This document shows positions 24,648 through 32,415 of a DNA stretch of 64,000 nt, one piece after another. The translations under genes and the position numbers were made by a program. The notes under the pieces are model-generated. The model was not told where the DNA came from. It worked only from the letters and a program-made list of their open reading frames with translations, and ran no database searches. Source of the stretch: a bacterium 1xD42-67. Lineage in GTDB: Bacteria > Bacillota > Clostridia > Oscillospirales > Oscillospiraceae. Every line of letters begins with the position of its first letter. The stretch's first letter is position 1. The stretch spans positions 21,313-85,312 of the forward strand of contig RAYO01000019.1 of assembly GCA_003612335.1 (NCBI GenBank), read 5' to 3'.

Positions 24648-25940
24648 ATGAAACGAAATGCGATCAATGCTCTGATTCAATGGAAATCCAGCGAGGATCG
24701 GAAACCTATGGTGCTGAAAGGCGCTCGTCAGGTGGGCAAGACCTGGCTGATGAAGGAGTTCGGGCAGAGCTGTTACCAGCATACGGTCTACTTCAACTTT
24801 GATGAAGAAGATGAGCTGAAGTCCATCTTTGAAACCAATAAAAATCCCCAGCGGATCATAGAATTGCTGTCCATGATCGCCGGAGAGAAGATCCTGCCTG
24901 GTGAGACACTGGTTATTTTTGATGAGATACAGGAGTGTCCGGCGGCTCTGAACGCCCTAAAATATTTCAAGGAGAAAGCCAATGAGTACCATGTGATCTC
25001 AGCCGGCAGTCTCCTGGGAACGCTGCTGGCACAGCCAAAGTCCTACCCTGTGGGGATGGTAAACCTGCTTGATCTCACCCCCCTGACCTTTGACGAGTTT
25101 CTGGAAGCCACAGATCCCGCTCTATACAGTTATTATTGCAGCATACAAAAAGAGCAGCCCATTGAGGATATCTTCCACAACCGGCTGACAGAAGCCTACC
25201 ACTATTATCTCATCATCGGCGGGATGCCGGAGTGCGTTGCTTCCTGGATCAAGCACAAGGACCCGGCCAAAATCGCACAGATCCAGCGTGAGCTGATCGA
25301 AATTTACGAAAATGACTTCTCCAAGCACAACGGCAAGGTCAACAGCGGGCGTATCCTCATGGTGTTCCGCAGCATCGTGTCCCAGCTGGCCAAGGCCAAT
25401 GAAAAGTTTATGTACGGCGCAGTCCGTGAAGGCGGCCGAGCCAGGGACTTTGAGAAGGCGATAGAATGGCTTGTCTCTGCCGGGATGCTGAACCGGGTCT
25501 ACAACGTCTCCAAAATGGAGCATCCCCTTGCCGCCTTCGACAAGCTGGATCAGTTCAAGCTCTTTGTTTTTGACACCGGGCTGCTCAAGCAGATGGCGGG
25601 GATCGACAACAGCGCTATTCTCCTGAAGAGCGATTACCAGTTCAAAGGTCCTCTGACAGAAAACTATGTTTTGCAGCAGCTTCGGGGGCAGTTTGATGTG
25701 GAGCCTCGCTACTATTCCGACAAAAACGGCGAGATCGACTTTGTACTGCAATATGGGACAGAGATCATCCCCATCGAGGCCAAGGGCGGTGAAGACAAAT
25801 CTGCCCCCTCCTTCAAACGGTATATTGCGGAACACCAGCCGGAACATGCCCTTCGATTCTCCAAGCGCGGCTACCGGAAGGACGGGTATATCACCAATCT
25901 TCCACTGTACCTGGCGAGAAAAACAAGAGAGCTGCTTTAA
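24648..25940 (+). CDS. AAA-family ATPase with DUF4143 C-terminus (second copy of the family)
   Basis: The 430-residue protein has Walker A GARQVGKT (25-32) and Walker B VIFDEIQ (Asp92, Glu93), the sensor-like SAGSLLGTLL, and a DUF4143 tail ending in a nuclease-like NGEIDFVLQYGTEIIPIEAK (D-x(n)-E-x-K pattern). It is divergent from the 22612 protein and belongs to another subfamily, so the two are not a recent duplication. The E-x-K motif is intact here, whereas the other copy has only the Asp segment clearly. The role is unknown. Confidence 0.9.
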   Translation: MKRNAINALIQWKSSEDRKPMVLKGARQVGKTWLMKEFGQSCYQHTVYFNFDEEDELKSIFETNKNPQRIIELLSMIAGEKILPGETLVIFDEIQECPAALNALKYFKEKANEYHVISAGSLLGTLLAQPKSYPVGMVNLLDLTPLTFDEFLEATDPALYSYYCSIQKEQPIEDIFHNRLTEAYHYYLIIGGMPECVASWIKHKDPAKIAQIQRELIEIYENDFSKHNGKVNSGRILMVFRSIVSQLAKANEKFMYGAVREGGRARDFEKAIEWLVSAGMLNRVYNVSKMEHPLAAFDKLDQFKLFVFDTGLLKQMAGIDNSAILLKSDYQFKGPLTENYVLQQLRGQFDVEPRYYSDKNGEIDFVLQYGTEIIPIEAKGGEDKSAPSFKRYIAEHQPEHALRFSKRGYRKDGYITNLPLYLARKTRELL

Positions 25941-25944
25941 CGGC

Positions 25945-25985
25945 AACACCCCCTGCGGGCGGCCGCCTACAGGGGGTGTTTGTAT
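25945..25985 (+). terminator. Rho-independent terminator
   Basis: A perfect 11-bp stem (25945-25955 with 25970-25980) runs into TTTGTAT. It also lies downstream of the converging toxin gene. Confidence 0.85.
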
Positions 25986-26025
25986 CATATCCTATATCTC
26001 AAAACTCAGATATAGACGGAGGTAC

Positions 26026-26316
26026 TTATTCCCCGAACACATCACTATGCGTTCCATTGCGAACCAGCGTCAGCACCAGCACATCATCGTCAATGCGGTA
26101 TACCAGCAACCAGTCCGGGAGTATGTGGCACTCCCGATGCCCTGCCCAATTTCCGGACAAACTGTGATCTTTATTCTTCTCCGGTAGCTTTTCGCCCAAA
26201 GCAAGCGCGGCGATAACCTTTTCCAGCAGGGATACATCTCTACCTCGCTTGATTGCTCTCTTAAAATCCTTCTTGAATTGCGAAGTAGGTTTGACCGTAT
26301 ATTTTGTCTTTCTCAC
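26026..26316 (-). CDS. YafQ/RelE-family toxin
   Basis: The 96-residue protein matches YafQ-type mRNA interferases: KPTSQFKKDFKRAIKRG at the start, then the core DHSLSGNWAGHRECHILPDWLLVYRIDDD and LVLTLVRNGTHSDVF. The conserved HxECHIxPDWLLIY pattern with catalytic-type His and Asp is present. It would cleave ribosome-bound mRNA. Its start overlaps the antitoxin stop by 4 nt, the usual antitoxin-first order. Confidence 0.92.
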   Translation of the reverse strand: MRKTKYTVKPTSQFKKDFKRAIKRGRDVSLLEKVIAALALGEKLPEKNKDHSLSGNWAGHRECHILPDWLLVYRIDDDVLVLTLVRNGTHSDVFGE

Positions 26317-26588
26317 GAGCGCAGCTCCGCAAACAACTCGTCTAAATCATCGTACCCCTTTACGGATGGATCATGGGCGATCCTCTCTGCCTCCAACATA
26401 GCGGCAATCGTCTCCTTATTAGGCCGCTCTTGTCTCAGCTCAAAAGGCAGGCCGCCCACGCGAAGGGATTGGCGTAGGAACACATTGATGGCGGTAGTGA
26501 GCGTCATACCTAAATCGTTGTAGAGCGCCTCGCACTGTTTCTTGACTTCACTGTCCATGCGGACACTGAAATTGGTCGTATCTGCCAT
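26313..26588 (-). CDS. RelB/DinJ-family antitoxin
   Basis: The 91-residue protein has the ribbon-helix-helix start TNFSVRMDSEVKKQCEALYNDLGMTLTTAINVFLRQ typical of DinJ. The C-terminal neutralising segment (MLEAERIAHDPSVKGYDDLDELFAELRS) follows. It should bind its own promoter and the toxin. AAAGGAGC precedes the ATG on the minus strand. Confidence 0.92.
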   Translation of the reverse strand: MADTTNFSVRMDSEVKKQCEALYNDLGMTLTTAINVFLRQSLRVGGLPFELRQERPNKETIAAMLEAERIAHDPSVKGYDDLDELFAELRS

Positions 26589-26618
26589 AGCAAAAGCTCC
26601 TTTCAGTTTTCTACGTCT

Positions 26619-26647
26619 ATTATACTCCTATTGCAATGCAAAATCAA
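26619..26647 (-). promoter_or_regulatory. Toxin-antitoxin promoter with internal palindrome
   Basis: On the minus strand TTGATT (complement of 26642-26647) and TATAAT (complement of 26619-26624) are 17 bp apart. The palindrome TTGCAATGCAA (26631-26641) lies in the spacer and is a likely DinJ operator. Confidence 0.7.
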
Positions 26648-26677
26648 CTCGATTGCCGTATTTTTAAAAAACCACTG

Positions 26678-26724
26678 GCGACAATACGCCTGCTTGAAAC
26701 TCTATCCTCTATCTGCTATACTGG
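26678..26724 (+). promoter_or_regulatory. Promoter with conserved GCGACAATACG element (copy 1)
   Basis: TTGAAA (26694-26699) and TATACT (26717-26722) with a 17-bp spacer form a clear sigma-A promoter for the nuclease-like gene at 26754. The 11-mers GCGACAATACG (26678) and TGCTATACTGG (26714) recur 36 bp apart, with exactly the same spacing, at 29039 and 29075. This implies a shared regulator. Confidence 0.75.
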
Positions 26725-26753
26725 AAAGCACCAAATAAAGGAGGGACAAGGCC

Positions 26754-27617
26754 ATGTCACTTTCCGGTACAATCAAACATTGGGTGGTCAATGACTACTT
26801 CACCCCCAACATCAAAGCGGAGGTCATTCTGGACACGCTGCTCACGCCGTATATCTCACAGATACTCAAGAACCAGCTCGACATCGACGCAGAGCTCCTG
26901 ACCAAAGAAATGTCCATTCAAGATAAGAACGGCAGTGATAACAGGGGTGCTAAAATTGATTACGTGCTGGAGGGTAAGGATACTGTATATCTTGTTGAGC
27001 TGAAAACAACAAAAGGGAGCATCAACGCTGACCAGGCAAAACGGTATACGCAAAACTGCTGCGATGGCGGCAGGGCTAAAACTTTTGGCCCAGTGTTAGG
27101 GGAAAAGCTGCTGACTATCTTGAAAAGTAGTTTCAAAAAGCAAAGTCTCTGGACAGTTGAAACACTGCAAAAAACAATACGGGACAATAAATGCGAGGAT
27201 CGGGCAAGATGTTATCTGAAACGTACCGGTTCCGCATCGACACGCAAATATTTATACACAATAGGGCAGATATTGGATCACTGTGCCGACCTGGGTGCGT
27301 TGTGGAAAAAAGAACTGCGGCTGATCTACCTGACCCCAGACGGAGGGAATGTTTTCCCAAACAAGCCGACAAAGATGAATAAACAGAACCAGACCGAGGC
27401 CGAACAGGAGTGGAAGGAACTTATGTCAGGATGGGGAGCCCTCTATCGCGGCCCTCAGAGCCTTCAGGATCCTAAAGGAGTAAATTCCAGCATCAGCCTG
27501 CGAGAAGCGGTCCAGAAGCTTCAGCCGGAACCTGGTGACGAGGAGTTTGTCGCGCTACTCCAGTCCATTGTAAAATCGATATACGATACGGAGGAAATAC
27601 TGCCATGTCAGACCTGA
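26754..27617 (+). CDS. PD-(D/E)XK-like nuclease family protein, unknown
   Basis: The 287-residue protein follows AAGGAGGG. Asp69, Glu82 and Lys84 in AKIDYVLEGKDTVYLVELKT match the D-x(n)-E-x-K core of PD-(D/E)XK nucleases. The preceding helix-rich 60 residues and the following Lys/Arg-rich segment fit a DNA-handling enzyme. The C-terminal third (TEAEQEWKELMSGWGALYRG) is not recognised. The 3' end overlaps the beta-CASP gene by 13 nt, so the two are co-translated. Nuclease activity is inferred from the motif only. Confidence 0.65.
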   Translation: MSLSGTIKHWVVNDYFTPNIKAEVILDTLLTPYISQILKNQLDIDAELLTKEMSIQDKNGSDNRGAKIDYVLEGKDTVYLVELKTTKGSINADQAKRYTQNCCDGGRAKTFGPVLGEKLLTILKSSFKKQSLWTVETLQKTIRDNKCEDRARCYLKRTGSASTRKYLYTIGQILDHCADLGALWKKELRLIYLTPDGGNVFPNKPTKMNKQNQTEAEQEWKELMSGWGALYRGPQSLQDPKGVNSSISLREAVQKLQPEPGDEEFVALLQSIVKSIYDTEEILPCQT

Positions 27618-29005
27618 CCATCTACCGGGGCACCCACCAGATCGGCGGATGCTGCACCGAGATCAGTGTGGACGGGAAGCGCATCCTCATCGACTTCGGG
27701 GCCAATCTTCCGGACACGGACGAGACCTCTCCCCTGCCGGATCAGAAGCTGACCTCCCAGGTGTTCGACGGACGCCCCACAGAGGCCGTGCTGTTCACCC
27801 ACTACCATGGGGACCATTATGGTCTATTCAAGAGCATTCCGAAAAATGTTCCCCTGTACATCGGCCCTCTGGCCAAACAGATTTTGAACGTGCTTGTCCC
27901 CTATATCGACTTGGGCGAAAAGGAAAAGGGTCTGCCCCGGGTGCAGGGGATGAAAACCTATCCGTACAAGAAGTGGATCAAACCGGCCCCCGGCATCCGC
28001 GTCTTGCCTTTGTATGTGGACCATTCCGCCCTGGACGCCTATATGTTCTATATCGAGGCCGCCGGGAAGCGCATTCTGTTCACCGGGGATTTCCGGGATC
28101 ACGGCATCGTGGGGGAAAAGGACCGGGTCTGGCGGACGCTGGCCGCCTATGTCCCCCAAAACATCGACCTGCTCATCACCGAGAGCACCATGCTCAGCCG
28201 CGAACGTACAGCGCAGCAGGCCCCCTGGTTCGATGAGAATGGAGACGAGCACATCCCCGTCAAAACAGAAGCGGAGCTGGGCCGGCGGGCGGCAGAGGTG
28301 TTCCGGCGGAGCAAATACAATTTCGTCCTGGTGTCCTCCACCAACCTGGACAGCATCATGGAGTTCTACCACCACACGCCCAGGGGGATGCACTTTGTCT
28401 GCGATTTCTACCAGGCGCGAATCATGATCACAGCCATGCGGGGCATGGAGGCCAAGGGCGATTTCCCGGAGTATCAGCCGTCCTGGAAGCATCCCACGGT
28501 GCGTGTGCTGGGCAAGCCGGATTACCGGTGGGCCCAGCTGCGGGAGATTGGAAAGGCCATGAAGCATCCGCTGTATTTCAAGTCGATCTCCGAAGAAGCG
28601 CCGGAGCTGGAGCGGGACGGCTTTGTGCTGCTGGCCCGAAAAAATACTCATCCGGAAACCTACACTTCTCCCTTTGAGACCATGCGGGACACCTATTTCC
28701 AGCAGGGTGGCCAGCTCATCTACTCCATGTGGGACGGCTATTTGCAGCCTGACCATGCGGACAGAGATCTGCTGCGCTACATCGGCAGCAGGAAGATCGT
28801 TCATCTCCACACCAGCGGCCACGCCTATGTGGAGACCATCGCAAAACTGATCGAGACGGTCAATCCCAAGGTCATTATCCCCATGCACACCGAGCGGGCG
28901 GAGGAGTTCTCCTCCATCCCGGAGTTTGCCCGTTGGAAAGACCGGGTGAAGGTCCTCACGGACGGAGAGCCCCTGGATCTGGACGAAATTTGCGCACAAG
29001 TGTGA
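27605..29005 (+). CDS. MBL-fold beta-CASP hydrolase (RNase J/CPSF-like)
   Basis: The 466-residue protein has the metallo-beta-lactamase motif HYHGDH (His66-His71), a second acidic motif in ILFTGDFRDHG, and the beta-CASP-type SGHAYVETI and MHTERAEEF segments near the C-terminus. The N-terminal GGCCTEISVDGKRILIDFG is typical of nucleic-acid-processing MBL enzymes. RNase J is longer (about 550) and carries a C-terminal domain, so this is a compact relative. It overlaps the PD-(D/E)XK-like gene, pairing two potential nucleases. Confidence 0.85.
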   Translation: MSDLTIYRGTHQIGGCCTEISVDGKRILIDFGANLPDTDETSPLPDQKLTSQVFDGRPTEAVLFTHYHGDHYGLFKSIPKNVPLYIGPLAKQILNVLVPYIDLGEKEKGLPRVQGMKTYPYKKWIKPAPGIRVLPLYVDHSALDAYMFYIEAAGKRILFTGDFRDHGIVGEKDRVWRTLAAYVPQNIDLLITESTMLSRERTAQQAPWFDENGDEHIPVKTEAELGRRAAEVFRRSKYNFVLVSSTNLDSIMEFYHHTPRGMHFVCDFYQARIMITAMRGMEAKGDFPEYQPSWKHPTVRVLGKPDYRWAQLREIGKAMKHPLYFKSISEEAPELERDGFVLLARKNTHPETYTSPFETMRDTYFQQGGQLIYSMWDGYLQPDHADRDLLRYIGSRKIVHLHTSGHAYVETIAKLIETVNPKVIIPMHTERAEEFSSIPEFARWKDRVKVLTDGEPLDLDEICAQV

Positions 29006-29038
29006 CCGGTACAGGCCGGTCATGCTTATGCTAATAAT

Positions 29039-29085
29039 GCGACAATACGGTTGTCAGAAACAATCAGGGCGGTGTGCTATACTGG
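29039..29085 (+). promoter_or_regulatory. Promoter-like conserved GCGACAATACG element (copy 2)
   Basis: GCGACAATACG (29039-29049) and TGCTATACTGG (29075-29085) repeat the arrangement at 26678 with the same 36-bp offset, and GAAAC occupies the same aligned position between them. TATACT (29078-29083) is the likely -10 for the gene at 29127; no good -35 is visible, suggesting an activator. Confidence 0.6.
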
Positions 29086-29126
29086 CCCCACAACACAGGC
29101 AGACACGCCAGAATGGGAGGAACAGC

Positions 29127-29546
29127 ATGGGCAAAAAATGGCCAACCAACGAAAACATCCACATCGGCGGCATTTTTAAGGAAACATTTCGCGACGAGTG
29201 CGGCAGCTCCTGCGCCTTCTACCAAGTGGTGGGAAAGCGGGCCAAAACCCTGGTAGAACTGCGGCCCATCCGTGGAGAGGACTTCGTGGACGAGACCTGC
29301 AACCTCGGCCTGGGACAGGTCCTGGTGCGTCCTCTGCCTGGACAGTTTTTTGAGGACGCGGAGATCATAACGGTGGGGGTCTGCACGCCCAGTGCCATTG
29401 ATGGCAGGAATTGGCTGCACGGGCGGGGCGAGGACAGCTGGAGATGCTTTTCGGAAATGCGGGATGGGGAAATAGCCCACCTGTCCGGCTATGATGGTTT
29501 TTACGCCATAGATAAGCTGAAAAAGGAGGGGAAGCTCCCGTCGTGA
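29127..29546 (+). CDS. Hypothetical protein, first gene of a nine-gene run
   Basis: The start is ATG 29127 after GGGAGGA. The 139-residue product is probably beta-rich, with segments GGIFKETFRDECGSSCAFYQVVG and VLVRPLPGQFFEDAEIITVGV. No catalytic motif or family is recognised. The stop overlaps the start of the HTH gene by 4 nt (GTGA). It is placed directly behind the conserved promoter element and may be specific to this system. Confidence 0.6.
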   Translation: MGKKWPTNENIHIGGIFKETFRDECGSSCAFYQVVGKRAKTLVELRPIRGEDFVDETCNLGLGQVLVRPLPGQFFEDAEIITVGVCTPSAIDGRNWLHGRGEDSWRCFSEMRDGEIAHLSGYDGFYAIDKLKKEGKLPS

Positions 29547-30058
29547 ACCAGCAAATCACCAAAACCAGCCGCATCCTTTCGGTCTACCACCTGTTCCTCC
29601 ACTGCGAGGAGGTCTCCTACCAGGAATTCACCCTGAATTTCGGTGTGAGCCAGCGCACCGCCCTCCGGGACATCCGCCTGCTTCAACAGACGGGTGTCCT
29701 GGAGACACGGTGGGACCAGGCACGGCAGGCGTTTGTTCCCGTGACGCTGGAGCCGTTTCCTATGGAAGTGCAGAAGAACAAAACCCGGCAGAAATATCTG
29801 GAGAAGCTGCGGCGGCTGTGTATCCTCATGCGCCGGATGGGCTGGGAGGATTATGAGAATGGCACGAACAAGGTGGAGCTGTATCGGGCGCTATTTCCAG
29901 GCATCCCAGACCGCACCCGTCAGCGGGATTTCAAGGAACTGGAGCAGTTGGGCTACGAGGTCTGGTATGAGCGGGGATTTGAGGACGAGCCGGGGCGGTG
30001 GCACTACGATATCCCCAGCGCCTACGGACTGGCAACGATACCGGGAATGAGGTGTTGA
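29543..30058 (+). CDS. HTH regulator (DeoR/WYL-type N-terminus)
   Basis: The GTG start at 29543 overlaps the previous stop. The 171-residue protein opens with a winged-helix HTH (SRILSVYHLFLHCEEVSYQEFTLNFGVSQRTALRDIRLLQQTGVLE), the arrangement of WYL-type regulators. It lacks a WYL domain and continues with a second HTH-like half (GIPDRTRQRDFKELEQLGYEVWYERGFE). Two winged helices in tandem suggest a DNA-binding protein without ligand domain. It probably controls the operon. Confidence 0.7.
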   Translation: MNQQITKTSRILSVYHLFLHCEEVSYQEFTLNFGVSQRTALRDIRLLQQTGVLETRWDQARQAFVPVTLEPFPMEVQKNKTRQKYLEKLRRLCILMRRMGWEDYENGTNKVELYRALFPGIPDRTRQRDFKELEQLGYEVWYERGFEDEPGRWHYDIPSAYGLATIPGMRC

Positions 30059-30059
30059 T

Positions 30060-30524
30060 ATGTGGGACTATGTACAGCTTCCGCAGGCGGCGGACGATCC
30101 CAGCCAGCGGGAGAAGCTGATCGAGCAGTATGCGGCGGACAAAATGCGGGAATATGACGGGACCATCTTCCTCTGCATCTCCCGCTCGGACCGGGAGCGC
30201 TGGCTCACCTTCCGCCAGGCGGCGCAGTCGGTGGGCTGCTCCGCCCAGGACGGGCGGGCGGTCTGTGCGGCGTATTCGGCTGAGAAGCTGGCAAAGCGTC
30301 CCGGACGGAATATGCTTTTTGTGGACCCCTCTATGCAGCAATATTTGGGGGAATACCTGGACGCCTGTCCCGCCGGGGTGCGGCATTTGCTGCTCTACTC
30401 CCGCCGAAAGGGCAACGGGGCGAGTCTGCGCATGAGCCTATTCATGGACTTCTGGATGGAGCGGGGTGTGGATATTCTGGACCTTTATCATATTGACAAA
30501 AGACCGGTGACGGAGCAATGCTGA
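30060..30524 (+). CDS. Hypothetical protein
   Basis: The ATG at 30060 follows the previous stop by one base. The 154-residue product has alternating strands and helices (DGTIFLCISRSDRERWLTFRQAAQSVGCSAQDGRAV; RNMLFVDPSMQQYLGEYLDACPAGVRHLLLYSRRK). No family was recognised. It overlaps the DEDDh exonuclease gene by 7 nt. Confidence 0.6.
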   Translation: MWDYVQLPQAADDPSQREKLIEQYAADKMREYDGTIFLCISRSDRERWLTFRQAAQSVGCSAQDGRAVCAAYSAEKLAKRPGRNMLFVDPSMQQYLGEYLDACPAGVRHLLLYSRRKGNGASLRMSLFMDFWMERGVDILDLYHIDKRPVTEQC

Positions 30525-31171
30525 CACAAACCACAGTGGAAAGTCCCCTCTTGAATCTGACCGGGACGGTGCACTGGCGGGACCGCTGGTGGCTGCTGGA
30601 CGTGGAGACCAGTGGTCTGGACCGCCAAGAGGATGACATCATCGCTCTGCGGCTGGCCTGCATGGAAAATTACAATGTCATACAGGAACGAGAAATCCTG
30701 GTCCGCCCTCGCCGTCCGCTCCGTCCATGGGTAGAAGGGCTGACCGGCATTTCCAATCAAACGCTGGAGCAGGCACTCCCTTTGGAGGAAGCTCTCCGGG
30801 AACTGGATGCTCTGGACAGCCCGCTTTTGTTCCTTGACCGGGACTTTACCCTGCCGTTTTTGCGAATCGCCTGTTCGCGGTGCGGGCGGGAATTTTCAAA
30901 GCCCTGCCTTCTGCTGGACCGTTTGACCGCGATGCTGCTGGGTGGCTCTCCCAGGCAAAAGACGGAGCGGTTTCTGGAAAAGCTTCCACCGCCTGACCGC
31001 CTGCGCGGTATGCCGCCCCGCAATAGTGACTTGAGAAAGCTTTATGAACTGTCTCTGGCCGTTTTTTATGCGCTGGAAAATGTACACCACATTCAGGATA
31101 CCGCACAATTGAACGACTGGAACTTTTATGGTATCATACTGTCAAATTTGAGGGGGGGACGAAAATGCTGA
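30518..31171 (+). CDS. DEDDh-type 3'-5' exonuclease-like protein (DnaQ fold)
   Basis: The 217-residue protein has exonuclease motif I WLLDVETSGLD with Asp28 and Glu30, the RPWVEGLTGISNQTL segment that follows it in DnaQ-like enzymes, and a motif II region LLFLDRDFTLPFL where the usual HNxxFD is altered but Asp remains. Motif III is not clear. It may degrade RNA or DNA ends, or bind without cleaving. The 3' end overlaps the next gene by 7 nt. Confidence 0.72.
   Translation: MLTQTTVESPLLNLTGTVHWRDRWWLLDVETSGLDRQEDDIIALRLACMENYNVIQEREILVRPRRPLRPWVEGLTGISNQTLEQALPLEEALRELDALDSPLLFLDRDFTLPFLRIACSRCGREFSKPCLLLDRLTAMLLGGSPRQKTERFLEKLPPPDRLRGMPPRNSDLRKLYELSLAVFYALENVHHIQDTAQLNDWNFYGIILSNLRGGRKC
31109..31137 (+). 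promoter_or_regulatory. Internal promoter within the operon
   Basis: TTGAAC (31109-31114) and TATCAT (31132-31137) with a 17-bp spacer lie inside the end of the exonuclease gene, about 30 nt before the next start. It could give independent expression of the downstream genes. Confidence 0.45.
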
Positions 31172-31944
31172 TTAAAAATATGGAGTACCTGTCCCAGCGC
31201 CTGCGCTGCACAGATGAAGAAAAGGACGCCTGCCTGGAGACGATCACCGAGATCCTTCACTTCTGGACGGATACCCGCAAAAACGGACTGCTGGCCATTG
31301 GGGGCGACCGGGCGGAGCAGGACCCCAACCCTTTTTTCCGAGCCTGCCTGCTCGACGCCATCGAATGGATGGGCTCAGAGGATGAGCCGCTGCTTGAGGA
31401 ATTGTTCGCTCAGTATCTGATTGCCGGAGATTACACCGGCGGGCTGTTTCTGCAAAATATGGTGATCGCCGAGGGAATTCTGGCATATTTGAAGTTTCTC
31501 CAGGAACATGAGGACGGGGGGAGCTTCCAGCAATGGGGAGATCGGCTGCCTGCGGTGGTGGGGGGATACTTCGGTGTGGAACACCGGGAAAAGGTCCGTA
31601 AAACCATCCGTCAGGAGATACGGAAATGGGAGAGAGATGTCAAAAAGACTTCCTTCCTGCCGGAGTTTGACGCCCTTGGGTCGCTGCCCCTCCCGCTGTG
31701 CGAAAAGCTGTTACGGGATACGTATGATGATCATTATGCTTTTGGAGATCGTGCTCTTGCGCTTGCCTTAAAATATGCCAGCGGCGCGGTGCAGGACCAT
31801 GTTTTATCCGTCCTCTCCCCGGAAGAACGGGACGCAATGGAAGAGGAGATGGACGCTTGTACCCTCGTGCGGCAGACAGACGTGGAACACGCCCAACGGG
31901 AAATCTTAGAAAGAGCCGCAAGCTATGAATCGTCAGAAAGATAA
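31165..31944 (+). CDS. Soluble protein with MotA-like and FliG-C-like segments
   Basis: The 259-residue protein has a G-rich GGGGGGGAC site before ATG 31165. Residues about 30-110 resemble the cytoplasmic loop of the stator protein MotA (TRKNGLLAIGGDRAEQDPNPFF, later AQYLIAGDYTGGLFLQNM). Residues about 165-255 resemble the C-terminal domain of the flagellar switch protein FliG: LALALKYASGAVQDHVLSVL, then RDAMEEEMDACTLVRQTDVE and AQREILERA. There are no transmembrane helices and no flagellar genes nearby. The similarity is by eye but detailed. It may be an intracellular scaffold built from motor-derived domains. Confidence 0.65.
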   Translation: MLIKNMEYLSQRLRCTDEEKDACLETITEILHFWTDTRKNGLLAIGGDRAEQDPNPFFRACLLDAIEWMGSEDEPLLEELFAQYLIAGDYTGGLFLQNMVIAEGILAYLKFLQEHEDGGSFQQWGDRLPAVVGGYFGVEHREKVRKTIRQEIRKWERDVKKTSFLPEFDALGSLPLPLCEKLLRDTYDDHYAFGDRALALALKYASGAVQDHVLSVLSPEERDAMEEEMDACTLVRQTDVEHAQREILERAASYESSER

Positions 31945-31958
31945 GGAGGAATGTGAAT

Positions 31959-32387
31959 ATGTCCATTTACAAAAAAGAGGCATCCCTGGAAGAAATGAAG
32001 CGGGAGGCCATTTCCCGCATGGAGCTTTTGAAGCTGGATACCCAGACCATCCAGGATTTTGAGCGGGACGGATCGGTCAACCTGTCCCAGCAGCTCGGAG
32101 ATCAGGTTTTTCTCCAGCCCTCCGACGATGAGATCAGCGAACGGGTCAAGCGGTTTGAACAGGAATATGACTGCCTGGTTTACCACGTCCTCTGGGCAGA
32201 CAGCCCTATGGCCGGGGAATGCTGGAGCCTGCTGTTCGTATCCCCTGCATCGTCAGACTGGAGCAGCGAGCGGAAGTACATCAAGAGCTCCGGGCTGGTC
32301 TATGCCTATGTGGAGTCGGAGATGGAGGACGGTGTCAGTGAGATCATGGCGGAGCCACGGGACGGCGGTCTGATTCGGCTGGGATAA
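31959..32387 (+). CDS. Hypothetical protein
   Basis: ATG 31959 is chosen because AAGGAGGA ends 8 nt upstream; a GTG at 31953 is too close. The 142-residue protein starts with a charged helix (YKKEASLEEMKREAISRMELLKLD) and continues with beta-rich sequence (DCLVYHVLWADSPMAGECWSLLFVS). No family is recognised. It lies between the MotA/FliG-like protein and the phosphatase. Confidence 0.6.
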   Translation: MSIYKKEASLEEMKREAISRMELLKLDTQTIQDFERDGSVNLSQQLGDQVFLQPSDDEISERVKRFEQEYDCLVYHVLWADSPMAGECWSLLFVSPASSDWSSERKYIKSSGLVYAYVESEMEDGVSEIMAEPRDGGLIRLG

Positions 32388-32415
32388 GGCGCCTTCCTGA
32401 CAAGGAGATGGTAGG

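Noticed and set aside
27824..29023. A 399-codon minus-strand frame
   Set aside because: It is the antisense of the beta-CASP protein gene, with His/Leu/Gly-rich composition typical of a complementary frame and no recognisable motif.
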